Assembly: GCA_944548615.1 (NCBI GenBank)
Contig: OX155978.1
Coordinates: 8,300,519-8,364,518, forward strand
Source of the DNA: Micropterix aruncella
Taxonomy: Eukaryota; Arthropoda; Insecta; Lepidoptera; Micropterigidae
Length of the DNA: 64,000 nucleotides
Direction of reading: 5' to 3'
In this document: positions 1 to 10,885 of the stretch, in pieces
Layout: each line of letters opens with the position of its first letter
Numbering within the stretch: the first letter of the stretch is position 1
Translations under genes and position numbers: made by a program
Notes under the pieces: model-generated
What the model was told of the DNA's origin: nothing
Seen by the model: only the letters and a program-made list of their open reading frames with translations
The model's database searches: none

Positions 1-3000
1 GATACTTCCATAATGGATACGACTAATATTTCCTCAAGATCAACCGACCAAATTCTACGTGACACACTTTCTTACAATAAACATTCGTTAAATATATGCC
101 ATTTGAACGCGCAAAGCATTCCGGCTCATTTTAGTGAATTTTATGCTCTTTTTTCCAATCAAACTGTAGATGCTTGTATGATAAGCGAATCATGGTTAAA
201 ACCGTCTTTACCATCGTCTCTATACAATTTACCCGGTTATAACCTGATTCGCAATGATCGGACAGCTCGCAGAGGTGGAGGAGTCGCTATCTACCTAAAA
301 GACCACTTTTCGTATGAAGTTATTTGCAAATCATCCGTCGGTAGGAGCCCTGCTCCCGAATATTTATTAATTCGCGTTACCATGAAAGATACGAGTATTC
401 TCCTTGGAGTATTTTACATTGCACCAGATAACAACAATTATTTTGACGAATTAGAAAATGTCCTACACGAATATCTGCCAAATTTTTCACATGCTCTCTT
501 TTTTGGCGATTTTAATACATGTCTTTTAAAACAAAATCATAGATCCTCAAAACTAACAAGATTAGTGTCCTCTTTAAATCTTTCTTTACTTCCGCTGCAG
601 GCTACACACCACAGCGGAAACTCCCACACTTGGCTCGATCTGATAATGACATCTAATCCCCGGCTCATCAACTTCCATGGTCAATTGACGATCGGCGGTT
701 TCTCAAACCACGACCTTCTATATGCCTCGTATAAAATCCATTGCTGTAAATTACCCCGTAGGTTAATTAAATTCAGGGATTTTCGGCGCTTATACAACGA
801 AGCTTTCTGTCGCGACGCCTGGGAACTTGACTGGCAGGATGTTTTCCAGAGCCCTACCATCGACGAGAAACTTGGTATCTTTAATACGAAGATCATCAGG
901 CTTTACGACAAGCATGCCCCTGTGAAAATTGCTAAAGTTCGACATCAATCAGCTCCCTGGTTCAACGATTCCATCCGGCAATATATGTTGAAGCGCGATA
1001 GAGCCAAGTCTAAGTTTAAGCGTAATCCTTCAGCTGACAACTGGGAATTTTACCGTACTTTAAGAAATCGTTGTAACCAACTATGTCGTAACGCAAAAAA
1101 ATGTTACATCTACGACTCGCTTGCAAACTGTACTCCCAAAGAAATGTGGAAAGTGCTGAACCGACTTGGAATTGGTAAATGTAAAGGACCCGTAGATCCC
1201 AATGTAGATATAGACGTTCTTAATAACCACTTCTCAAAGTCACCGGTTCTACTAGATAATATAGCAAAGTCCCGTGCTACCACCCATATTGCCAATTCTA
1301 GTGTGCCAGTCAACCCGTGTAAATTTTACTTTGTTCCAGCTACTGTTGAAACGGTTTTACTAACATTAAACCAGATTAAATCTAAGGCCGTGGGAACGGA
1401 TGGTCTCAGTGTAGATATGCTCAAACGTATCATCCAATGTATTCTTCCAGTCGTTACCCACATAATAAACTCCTCATTAGAATTTGGTTCGTACCCAGCT
1501 CCTTGGAAAAATGCCTACGTTATACCCCTTCCTAAAATATCAAATCCTGTGCGACCAAATGATTTCAGGCCAATATCTATTCTCCCTGCTCTCTCAAAAG
1601 TGTTGGAGCATATAGTGTTCTCTCAGCTATCAGATTACCTTTCTGAATTCAATATGTTTAATCCCTATCAGTCCGGTTTCCGTCCCGGTCATAGTACTAC
1701 CTCTGCCCTTGTCAAAGTAACCGACGACGCACGTAAAGCTATGGACCAGAGACAACTTACTTTGCTCGTTCTCTTAGACTTTAGCAGCGCCTTCAACTCT
1801 GTCGACTTCGACTTGCTCGTTGCACGGCTACAAACTCTCAACTGTTCGCAAACCGTTATTAATTGGTTCAGCTCCTATCTCAGAGCCAGACAACAGCGTA
1901 TAAAAGTAGGCGATCGATCATCCGAATGGGTTAATCTAACAGCTGGAGTTGCACAAGGTGCGGTTCTGTCCCCGCTTCTTTTCTCAATTTTTATAAATCC
2001 TATCTCCAACCAAGTTCGTGGACATACTCATCTGTATGCAGATGATGTCCAAATATATAATCATTTCTCTCCCGAAAACATCAATGCCTCGATCGCCATC
2101 ATGAACTCTGATCTTCAGGCCATTTGTGAATGGTGTGCGCTGATGGGTCTACTAATCAACCCTTTGAAATCCCAGGCTATACTCATTGGAGGTCGTAAAT
2201 TGCTCTCCAGAGTAAATGTAAAATCCCTTCCGCTTTTAAAACTAAACGATATCACCATACCATTGTCGCAAAAAGTGAAAGATCTTGGTCTAATTATCGA
2301 TGAACATTTCTCCTGGCAACCACACGTGGACGAGGTAAGTCGTAAAATATTTGCTAGTTTTCACCCTCTGCAAACACTCAGAAGATTTCTTCCTATGGAC
2401 ACAAAAAAATCTCTTGCACAGTCTCTCCTCTTGCCTCTCCTTGACTATGCAGATGTGGCTTATCTCGATTTATCAGAGGAACTGCTCAACAAACTTGAAC
2501 GTTTGCAAAATGTATGCATACGATTCATCTTCGGTCTACGTAAGTATGATCACGTGTCCGACTATAGGGCACAGTTAAAGTGGTTGCCAATACGCCAAAG
2601 AAGAAATGTTCATATACTGGCTCTCCTATATCGTGTACTCACCCAATTAACACCATCCTATCTCCAGGAGCTTTTTGAACCACTAAGTTCCCACGGTCTC
2701 GTACTTCGGTCAGCCTCTGACAGTTTATTAAAAATTCCGAGTCATAATAGTGATTTCTATTCCTATTCTTTCTGTGTCCATGGTGCAAGACTCTGGAACG
2801 ATCTCCCAGCAAATATACGAAACTCGCCTTCTTTACCATCGTTCAAGACTCACCTTAAGGATTACTACCTTTCTAAGAAGTAACCAGTTCTTCCCTTTCT
2901 CTCCTGTTCCTCTCCCAATTTCCTCTCCTCGGGCACTATTAGTCTTAAATTCTTCCACTTGTCTGTATGTTATGTAATAATCTTTATTTTCACTATGCGC

Positions 3001-3121
3001 GCATGTACCACTATGTTTAGGTTAGCTGTAAGACATTGCCATGTGGCAATAAGCTCGCCTTTTTTGTATACTTTTTTTAAGTGCAAATAAAGAGTTTATT
3101 ATTATTATTTATTATTATTAA
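1..3121 (+). mobile_element. CR1-type non-LTR retrotransposon (LINE), ORF2 complete
   Basis: One long open frame encodes endonuclease plus reverse transcriptase. It is followed by a 3' UTR of about 240 bp and an (ATT)n tail at about 3099-3121. LINEs of the CR1 group usually end in short microsatellite repeats rather than poly(A), which supports that placement within the Jockey superfamily; the clade call is from memory. The 5' UTR and any ORF1 lie outside the window. A second, 5'-truncated copy with nearly the same 3' end is at 61086-61670 on the other strand, and a decayed one is split across 33340-34930. Confidence 0.9.
13..2883 (+). CDS. LINE ORF2 protein: endonuclease and reverse transcriptase
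   Basis: This 956-residue protein has the two enzymes needed for target-primed reverse transcription. The N-terminal apurinic/apyrimidinic-type endonuclease shows LNAQS (about 31-35), SESW (58-61), RGGGVAIY (87-94), GDFN (165-168) and SNHD (231-234). The reverse transcriptase shows FRPISILPA (about 518-526), motif A LLDFSSAFN (587-595), motif B GVAQGAVLSP (645-654) and the catalytic YADD (675-678). The C-terminal part has the LERLQNVCIRFI-type region common in Jockey/CR1 elements. No stop or frameshift interrupts the frame, so this copy could be recent. The true start could be slightly upstream of the window. The function is certain by motif; the clade is inferred. Confidence 0.93.
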   Translation: MDTTNISSRSTDQILRDTLSYNKHSLNICHLNAQSIPAHFSEFYALFSNQTVDACMISESWLKPSLPSSLYNLPGYNLIRNDRTARRGGGVAIYLKDHFSYEVICKSSVGRSPAPEYLLIRVTMKDTSILLGVFYIAPDNNNYFDELENVLHEYLPNFSHALFFGDFNTCLLKQNHRSSKLTRLVSSLNLSLLPLQATHHSGNSHTWLDLIMTSNPRLINFHGQLTIGGFSNHDLLYASYKIHCCKLPRRLIKFRDFRRLYNEAFCRDAWELDWQDVFQSPTIDEKLGIFNTKIIRLYDKHAPVKIAKVRHQSAPWFNDSIRQYMLKRDRAKSKFKRNPSADNWEFYRTLRNRCNQLCRNAKKCYIYDSLANCTPKEMWKVLNRLGIGKCKGPVDPNVDIDVLNNHFSKSPVLLDNIAKSRATTHIANSSVPVNPCKFYFVPATVETVLLTLNQIKSKAVGTDGLSVDMLKRIIQCILPVVTHIINSSLEFGSYPAPWKNAYVIPLPKISNPVRPNDFRPISILPALSKVLEHIVFSQLSDYLSEFNMFNPYQSGFRPGHSTTSALVKVTDDARKAMDQRQLTLLVLLDFSSAFNSVDFDLLVARLQTLNCSQTVINWFSSYLRARQQRIKVGDRSSEWVNLTAGVAQGAVLSPLLFSIFINPISNQVRGHTHLYADDVQIYNHFSPENINASIAIMNSDLQAICEWCALMGLLINPLKSQAILIGGRKLLSRVNVKSLPLLKLNDITIPLSQKVKDLGLIIDEHFSWQPHVDEVSRKIFASFHPLQTLRRFLPMDTKKSLAQSLLLPLLDYADVAYLDLSEELLNKLERLQNVCIRFIFGLRKYDHVSDYRAQLKWLPIRQRRNVHILALLYRVLTQLTPSYLQELFEPLSSHGLVLRSASDSLLKIPSHNSDFYSYSFCVHGARLWNDLPANIRNSPSLPSFKTHLKDYYLSKK

Positions 3122-3261
3122 CACTCACAAGATATGAAAACACATGGTGTGTGACGGGCGGCTAATGGTGTGAATATCATTATGATGATGATGCCCGAAT
3201 ACCCTCGAATTAGGCACTACTTGGTTGGTAGCTACAACCGACGTACGCAAAAGGAATGCGT

Positions 3262-3440
3262 GTAGAAATCACTACTGTGAGCAGGGACCAAGAGCAGTAG
3301 GTTTTCTTCGTATTTCAGATGGCGCTCGTGAGCTGACAGAGCATTGAACCTGCTTAAGATATGAGCATTGAACCTGCTGAATAAGACTCGGAGCGCCCTC
3401 TGAGCTCCAAGATACTTTAGAACAAACCGAGGACTCTCGT
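3262..3440 (-). pseudogene. Decayed LINE ORF2 C-terminal fragment
   Basis: Read on the minus strand, short stretches (SAHE-like and HSSDF-like) match the better preserved LINE tail at 57372-57615, with many substitutions and a small internal duplication around 3340-3375. It is a relic with no intact frame. Confidence 0.5.
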
Positions 3441-3513
3441 ATCTCTCCTTTCACTGGTCGTCCGCCAGTGAAGTCTCCTTCTATACTCCGTAATATGGTC
3501 ATACTTTCTTATG

Positions 3514-4213
3514 TCTATATTAATATTATAAATAGGTAAAGTTTGTGAGATTGTACGAATTAATCTCTGGATCTACTGAACCGATTTTGAAAATTCTTTT
3601 ACCAATAGAAATCCACGTTATTTGTGAGTGTCAAAGGCTATATATTAATCCGGAAAATTAAAAGACTTTTTCGTGGTAGTCGGATTTGCAAAGTAAGTCG
3701 GAGAAAAAACGGTCTAACGAAAACGTTTCTAACTAACGCTGCCTTAACGATGAGAGATATATGATTAAGTTCTGGAGAAAAGTTGTAGAGCTTGATAATG
3801 CCTACAAAAAAGTCAGCGACAGCATATGTCTAACACAAAAAGTAGTATTTTATATTAAAAAAATAATTTAAATCGTTAGGTCATGTTTATTGGTCATATT
3901 ATCAACAATTATGAATTCTTATCAAAATATGTAAATTTATCGTCTCAAGTGTTTAAAACAAAAGACTTTTTTTTACCTTTTACTGCATAAATGGTTGAAG
4001 AGATAAGACACTCACAAATAAGACACTCACAAGAAGACACTCACAAATAACGGTAATATAGTCAAATTGGCATGCAAATACATACATACATATAACCCTT
4101 CCTTTGGCAGTCAGGAAATAAATCATAGCACTCAGTACTAACCGAACCATACTCATAATTTCATCACAAGTAAAAAGTTTTACCGCCCAACGACGTGGGC
4201 ATGGGTCAGATAG
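3514..4213 (+). mobile_element. Non-autonomous Helitron, copy 1
   Basis: The left end is TCTATATTAATATTATAA, the usual TC start of this family in Lepidoptera. The right end carries a short hairpin (GCCCA-loop-TGGGC around 4185-4202) followed by GTCAGATAG and a T, a mutated form of the CTAG-T terminus. Related copies are at 30904-31563, 60008-60745 and 61729-61999. No Rep/helicase coding is present. The internal region includes repeated CACTCACAA-type motifs. Confidence 0.8.
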
Positions 4214-4669
4214 TCATAAATAAAACGAATGCATTTAGCAGCATTTAAACTCTGTTGATTAGATCTTCTGTGATGTCGAGAATGGCAACATCTGAATAAT
4301 TAAGAGGAGGGAGGAGAATAGGTTGGCAGATTGTGATTTGTGGCAGATGCGAAACTCGTCATCATCGAGTCTCCATTCTTTTTAAATTTTAAAACTAAGT
4401 CGGCTCACCGCTCCGTTCTTCATCGTGACTTCCACACACTATTAACCCATCCATGAATAAATTCCTTTGTAACTAGTTTGACCCTCGGTCGCGCTAGTTT
4501 TTGCACCGAGTATATCCGCCGTTTGACCTTTTCTACTCTTGAATAGGGGTTTAATTTTAGTGTTTCGCTACCGTAATGAGAGGGAAATTATTTTATACGA
4601 CATTATATTGCGCACCCGGGTTGGGGCACTCATTCCTTTGACTAGTTCGCGGATCATGAATGACGTGCT
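4214..4669. other. Spacer, no gene seen
   Basis: Ordinary AT-rich sequence. An open stretch of 85 codons from 4539 has no recognisable domain and runs into repeat B. Confidence 0.6.
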
Positions 4670-4865
4670 TTTTGTGTTATATTTCTCCCCCTCCTCTCGC
4701 GAAGTAAAAATTCAGCTATCACTTTTGCCCGCGACATTTTCGCGCGTAAAATCGACGCGAGTCGACGACCTTGATACAAACGACCATAACTTGTAAACCA
4801 CTATACGGATCATAAAAAAAATTACTGTAAAATGATCGCCTTGAAATTTGACATATAAAAAAATA
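4670..4865 (-). repeat. Dispersed repeat B, inverted fragment
   Basis: The stretch around GTAAACCACTATACGGATCA and the neighbouring bases match, in reverse complement, 57205-57395 closely and 22240-22360 and 58560-58680 more loosely. The class is unknown. Confidence 0.6.
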
Positions 4866-5039
4866 TAACCTGGAAATTGGGGGAGTCGGCCGTTGGTCCC
4901 GCAAGGGATGTTAGGGAGTTACCGGGTTAATGATATGCGTTTGTATGACATAGCGAGGTTACAGTTTTGGCGACGCCATAGACAGGGCATTTAGTCACAC
5001 AAGCGCGCACACGCATTATAGATGGATAGATAGAGAGAT

Positions 5040-5745
5040 AGAATTTTTATTTCGATTTCAATTTCAATTTATTTCCAAAAAAAAATCTTAACAGATTGTA
5101 GAAACTTAATATTTAGGTACATTTAAATTACAGTCTATTAGTCCGTTTTTACAATATTTACATTTATCACCACGTACATACAGTTACTTCATTATTGCTT
5201 TTAGGGCATCAAAATCATTTTTAAGATTTATTTACTAAAACCACAAATTAAAATAATCGATACAAATAATCAAGAAATTAAAATCAGAAAAGGTCAGAAT
5301 AATAAAAAAATGCTACTTAAAATTGTCAAAAAAATGGCCAAAAAATTTTAAAAATTATTTAAAATTAACAAAAGTAAAAGCTTTGTCTAATAAGAATTCT
5401 TTAAGTAACTTTTTGAATAAGCTTTCCACTTGAATTGTTTTTAAACTTTCCGGTAGCCTGTTAAAGTAATATGGCCCGGAGTATTTTGTGTCTTGCCTTG
5501 CTGTGTTTAGTTTAATACATGGTATAAAAATGTTTAGTTTATTTCTCGTATTTTTAGTATGTGTATCTGAAAACTTTTTATAATGTGTTTCTTTATTCTT
5601 AAAAAACTCAGTCAGTAACTTAAAGAGATAGAGTGAGGTTAAGGAGAGGATTCTTAGCCTTTTAAAAATGGTAGAATTATTCGAAGTAAACTTACAGTAC
5701 TTTCCGAACGTCTTATGTTTCTAGACATTTATGCCTTGCTTGTAG
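5040..5745 (-). pseudogene. LINE fragment with 3' tail
   Basis: The minus strand encodes a typical LINE C-terminus (an FNRLPESLK-like stretch, then LLKEFLLDKAF) around 5380-5480. The low-coordinate end at about 5044-5075 is a short AAATTG/AAATCG repeat tail. It resembles the LINE fragment at 33703-34637. Stops and length changes show decay. Confidence 0.6.
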
Positions 5746-5796
5746 GCTTTACCATTGATTACTTCACTATATAATCAATGGCTTTACGTAATAGTA

Positions 5797-6672
5797 ATAA
5801 TAATAATAATAATAACACTTTACAAATGGTTTTCATAGCTATGTTACACAAAAACGACGTAAAAAATGTATCGCTTAAAAAATCTTTAATCTTATAATAG
5901 CCTTTAGAGCACAAAGTATCTTTAACATTTTTTCTACATTTAATGTCTGGTTAAAGGGTTAGTTCCTCAGGCAAAGTGTTATAAAAGCGAACACCGTCTC
6001 CAATGAAAGATTTACTCACTTTTGCTAACCTTTAGCCCGTGATGGCTAGTTTATTTTTGAACCTGGTGTTCCTATTGTGAATGTCACCCAACCTACGGAA
6101 CCTGTGCAAGTTTTTACGAACATACATTATGTTATCGAATATATACTGACTATAAACCGTCAGAATATTGATCTCTTTAAATTTCTCTTTTAGCGGTGCT
6201 CGGGAGTTTAAACAATAAATGGATCGTATGTCTCTTTTCTGCAAAGTAAATATCGTTTGCATATCGGCTGCGCGGCCCCAGAGCAAAATCCCATACGACA
6301 TTACACTATGGAAGTAGCTAAAATAGACAGTTCTGGCAGTAGCTTCATCAGTTAGTTGCCTTATTTGAAGTACCGTAAATGCTGCCGAGCTAAGTCTTCC
6401 AGCTAATAATTCATTATGAGGACCCCATTGAAGTTTATTGTCTATTGTAATTCCTAGAAATTTTGTAGGATTTACAAACTTTAGTATTTCACCGTCCATA
6501 ACAATATTAATGTCAGAGTCACTAACGTTACGTGAGATATATTTAATGCACTTAGTTTTATTAGAATTCAAAAGCAAATTATTGGCGGTGAACCATCCTA
6601 AAACTTTTGTCAGTGTATTTTCTACTTCATCATACCTATCGACATCTAGGCTTTGGTAACTTGAAGGTATCC
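5797..6672 (-). pseudogene. LINE reverse-transcriptase C-terminal fragment
   Basis: The minus-strand frame at 6032-6577 encodes 181 residues including FLGITIDNKLQWGP, MSYGILLWGRA and LQKRDIRSIYCL, the post-catalytic part of a Jockey-superfamily reverse transcriptase. The catalytic YADD region is missing (5' truncated at about 6672). The low-coordinate end has an (AAT)n run at about 5793-5815, consistent with a 3' tail. The element at 16262-17242 is the same family in the opposite orientation. Confidence 0.75.
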
Positions 6673-6930
6673 AAGTGCGTTTTTAAAAACATGTTAATTT
6701 TCGTGAACGCTTCGACTTTTTACGACCACTTAGTTATACACTCTCTAAAAGAGAGTCTGGCGAGGGTTTCTTTATTATGAACATCAGTCAGATGTGTTTT
6801 TTCGTGGAATTATAGAATCAATTATCATGCAAAAAAATCAACATAGGGAAAATGAGAGCAATGAGTTTGTATTTTGTCTAATTTCTAGATCCCGCCAAAC
6901 GCATTCCTTTCTTGATAATCGAGAAACCTT

Positions 6931-7558
6931 CAACTAGGGTTGTCGACTACAGCGGGCGAGCCCGTCACCTCAGGAAGTTTTAACGATTATTCGTTCTATC
7001 TCCCTGGAGTGAGCGCAGAAGACTTGGACAAGACAGTCCACCGTCTAGCTCCGCCCCAAACCCGTAAGAGGGCGAGATAGCCAGGAGTGTTACCCAGCGG
7101 GATTACACTCACGCCCTTACTTCCAATTGCGACCAGATTACTCCAGTCTCTCGATTGGTTACGAGTTCGAGGTCGCTTGCGCGGTCCTCTCCCTTACGAA
7201 GCGGTAAAACGGTGTATACCGAATCTATCGCGGACTGTGCCCGGTTGTTCACCCAGGATCGGGTAGCAGATGGTCGTTTCAAGAGCAGTCGCCGTAAGGT
7301 CCGCGACTACCCCCGCTCTATAGGTCACAGTACTGCTTCCAGACTCCCCCGACTGTTAGTCAGAGAGCGCAATCGATTGACTTATGCCAGGAGCGTCAGA
7401 AGGTTGATTCCCAGAGGAAACTAACCATAAGGCCAGAGTCCTACCCAGGCTCGCACTTCATGCGTGGAGACCGTCGGATAGGTGTTGACCCGAGAGTGTG
7501 ACCAACCGTGAATAGAATGGGTCTTCGTGGCCAACTCAGCAAGGGTCCATTAACTCCC
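6931..7558 (-). mobile_element. Repeat A, full-length copy
   Basis: Starts CAACTAGGGTTGTCGACTAC and ends near TTAACTCC, about 628 bp. The flanks CGAGAAACCTT (6920-6930) and CGAGAAAGCTT (7559-7569) look like an 11-bp target duplication with one change. Strand follows the R1-clade LINE whose 3' end it resembles. It is GC-rich relative to the surroundings. Open frames inside (for example 7155-7424) are probably chance products of low stop density. Confidence 0.75.
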
Positions 7559-7569
7559 CGAGAAAGCTT

Positions 7570-8516
7570 TAGATTGGATTCTGGATGTCGATTCCCTGAA
7601 AGGTTTACTTAATTATGGTGGTAGCCTTTTAATTTGGGTTTAATCTGGGTTATTCTCCCGTTTCTTCAAATCCCATATTTCACAGTTCCATACAAGCGGA
7701 GCCACTAATTGGTCATGCGCCGTCCTCTGAACAGCTCCACCGAGCGGAATTAAAATCAAACCAAGATATACGAAAAGAATGAAACATTGCCACTCTCTTC
7801 CAGCGCGGTGTCTGCGCTGCGCGGGCTCATCTGGTCTCAAATTTTCGAGAGGACGGTCGGGCTTTTTCCATTAAATTTAATAACAAAGTCGGAATTTATA
7901 TTCGCCATTATCCGCCACGCACACTTTTAATTTTGAATAACGACCGTAGGCTACAATGAAGCGCCGGCGAAATAGGGCTGCCATTAAAACTCCGCCAAAT
8001 CAGGAAAATTATTTTTGCTGTAATTTTCAATTTGGTTTTATGGGCGGTTTTGTTGCGAGAGATACGTCGAATTTTGGCCGTCGTTCGATTATTAAGAGGG
8101 GAGCTTGATTTCGACGCCAAAAAAAGTTCTTCATGTTTTTTTTTCAATTTAGTTGAAATTTATTTATGAATCTTTTACCTCTGGTATAGCTGATAGTTTC
8201 AGATTGCTGTAAGTGTAAGAAACTTACTACTTTTCCCTAATAAAAACTTTAAACGCGTTTTTCTCAAAACATAATTTTTCACTATTGCGCCTAATTCTAT
8301 TGCTTAAAAAAATCTTTTTGACGGATCGAGTTGTTCCAGAAATAAAACAAAATAGTATTAAATTCTCCTCTATATGAACTAAATAAAATGTGTTATATAT
8401 ATATTTATTTTTACCACAAAATTTTGGAGCGAAAATCCATTTTATTTCCTTTTAAAGAATTAAAGGAAACTTTTAGTTAATCTACAAAATACATAGGTAT
8501 GTAGAAATTGGTCACA
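7570..8516. other. Spacer, no gene seen
   Basis: No motif, repeat or coding stretch could be recognised. The sequence becomes AT-rich after about 8120. Confidence 0.6.
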
Positions 8517-8815
8517 AACCCGTAAGAGGCCAACGCCTTAACCGCGAGTTAGCCAGGAGTGTTACCCAGAGGGCTTTAGATTACTCCAGTCTCTCGATTG
8601 GTTACGAGTTCGAGGTCGCTTGCGTGGTCCTCTCCCTTACGAAGTGGTGAAACGATGTGTACCGAATCTATCGCGGACCACGGCATCCTTTGCCCGGCTG
8701 TTCACCCAGGATCGGGTAGCCGATGGTCGTTTCAAGAGCAGTCGCCGTAAGGTCCGCGACCACCCCCGCTCTATAGGAAACAGTACTGCTTCCAGACTCC
8801 CCCGACTGTTAGTCA
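8517..8815 (-). repeat. Repeat A, partial copy
   Basis: Contains the middle part of repeat A (CCCGTAAGAGGCCAACGCCTT onward) and breaks at ACTGTTAGTCA. That is the same internal position at which copies at 29.3 kb and 51.2 kb are interrupted. The next copy begins a few bases later. Confidence 0.7.
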
Positions 8816-8821
8816 CATCTT

Positions 8822-9486
8822 GGGTTGTCGACTACACCGGGCGAGCCCGTCACCACAGGGAGTTTTAACGATTAGTCGTTCTATCTCCCTGGAGTGAGCG
8901 TAGAAGACTTTGGACAAAAGACAATCCGCCATCTAGCTTCGCCACAACCCGTAAGAGACCAACGCCTTACCGTGAGATAGTCAGGAATGCTACCTGGCGG
9001 GCGACACTCGCGCCGTTACTAGCAATTGTGACCAGATTTCTCCGGTCTCTCGATTGGTTCCCAGTTCGAGGTCGCTTGCGCGGTCCTCTCCCTTACGAAG
9101 CGGTGAAACGGTGAATACCGAATCTATCGCGGACCATGGCGTCCTTTGCCCGCCTCTTACCCGGGATCGGATGGCCAATGGTCATTCCAAGAGCAGTCGC
9201 CGTAAGGTCCGCGACCACCCCCGCTCTATAGGAAACAGTACTGCTTCCAGTCTCCCCCGACTGTTAGTCACAGTGCACAGTCGATTGGCTTACGCCGCAC
9301 GGTGCGCAGACCATCCAGGAGCGCGAGAAGGTTGTTTCCAAGGGGAAACTAGCCCTATGGCCAGAGTCCTATCCGGGCTCACACTTCATGCGTGAAGGTC
9401 GACGGATGGGTGTTGATCCCTTGAGTGTGACCAACCCTGAACAGAATGGGTCTTCGTGGCCAACTCAGCAAGGGCCTATTAGCTCC
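8822..9486 (-). mobile_element. Repeat A, full-length copy
   Basis: Starts GGGTTGTCGACTACACCGGG and ends ATTAGCTCC. It abuts the preceding partial copy. Confidence 0.75.
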
Positions 9487-9530
9487 GTCAGTTACTCCCA
9501 TAGTTACAATACGTATACCAAATATGTACA

Positions 9531-10194
9531 TATTGAGATGTCAACCACAACGGGCGAACCCGTCACCGCAGGACGTTTTAACGATTCATCGTTCTATCGA
9601 CCGTGCAGTGAGCGTAGAAGACTTTGGACATAACAAATCCGATATCTAGCTACGCCACAACCCGTTAGAGACCAACGCCTTACCGCAAGTAGCCAGGTAT
9701 GTCACCTGGCGGGCGGCACTCGCGCCCTAACTACCAATTGTGACCAGATTTCTCCGGTCTCTCGATTGGTTCCGAGTTCGAGGTCGCTTGCGCGGTCCTC
9801 TCCCTTACGAAGCGGTGAAACGGAGTGCACCGAATCTGTCGCGGACCAAGGCGTCCTTTGCCCGACTCTGAACCGGGATCGGATGGCCAATGGTCATTTC
9901 AAGAGCAGTCGCCGTAAGGTAGACAACTACCCCCGCTCTATAGGAAACAATACAGTTCCCAGACTCCCCCGATTGTTAGTCGGAGAGCACAATCGATTGG
10001 CTTGCGCCGCTCGGTGCGCAGACCGTCCAGGAGCGCCAGAGGATTGTTCCCAGGGGAGACTGGTTGACCCAGTGTCCTACCCAGGCTCGCACCCCATGCG
10101 TGGAGGCCATCGGATGGGTGTTGACCCGTGAGTGTGACCGACCCTGAAACAGAATGGGTCTTCGTGGCCAACTCAGCAAGGGCCCATTAGCTCC
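9531..10194 (-). mobile_element. Repeat A, first of a head-to-tail pair
   Basis: 664 bp, from TATTGAGATGTCAACC to ATTAGCTCC. It is flanked by CAAATATGTACA at 9519-9530 and 10195-10206, a 12-bp target duplication. It is near-identical to the next copy. Confidence 0.85.
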
Positions 10195-10206
10195 CAAATA
10201 TGTACA

Positions 10207-10873
10207 TATTGAGTTGTCAACCACAACGGGCGAACCCGTCACCGCAGGACGTTTTAACGATTGTTCGTTCTATCGACCGTGCAGTGAGCGTAGAAGACTT
10301 GGGACATAACAATCCAACGTCTAGCTACGCCACAACCCGTGAGAGTCCAACGCCTTACCGCGAGTGAGCCAGGAATAAACCCGGCGGGCTCGAGATACTC
10401 GCGCCCTCACTACCAATTGTGACCAGATTTCTCCGGTCTCTCGATTGGTTCCGAGTTCGAGGTCGCTTGCGCGGTCCTCTCCCTTACGAAGCGGTGAAAC
10501 GGAGTGCACCGAATCTGTCGCGGACCAAGGCGTCCTTTGCCCGACTCTGAATCGGGATCGGATGGCCAATGGTCATTTCAAGAGTAGTCGCCGTAAGGTA
10601 GACAACTGCCCCCGCTCTATAGGAAACAATACAGTTCCCAGACTCCCCCGATTGTTAGTCGGAGAGCACAATCGATTGGCTAGCGCCGCTCGGTGCGCAG
10701 ACCGTCCAGGAGCGCCAGAGGATTGTTCCCAGGGGAGACTGGTTGACCCAGTGTCCTACCCGGGCTCGCACCCCATGCGTGGAGGCCATCGGATGGGTGT
10801 TGACCCGTGAGTGTGACCGACCCTGAAACAGAATGAGTCTTCGTGGCCAACTCAGCAAGGGCCCATTAGCTCC
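10207..10873 (-). mobile_element. Repeat A, second of a head-to-tail pair
   Basis: 667 bp, nearly identical to the copy at 9531-10194. It is flanked by the same CAAATATGTACA at 10195-10206 and 10874-10885. The R1-clade LINE begins immediately after. Confidence 0.85.
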
Positions 10874-10885
10874 CAAATATGTACA

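Noticed and set aside
6931..7558. Repeat A as an rRNA or tRNA gene cluster
   Set aside because: No recognisable rRNA core or tRNA box A/B structure; copies vary in length and have target duplications, as mobile elements do.
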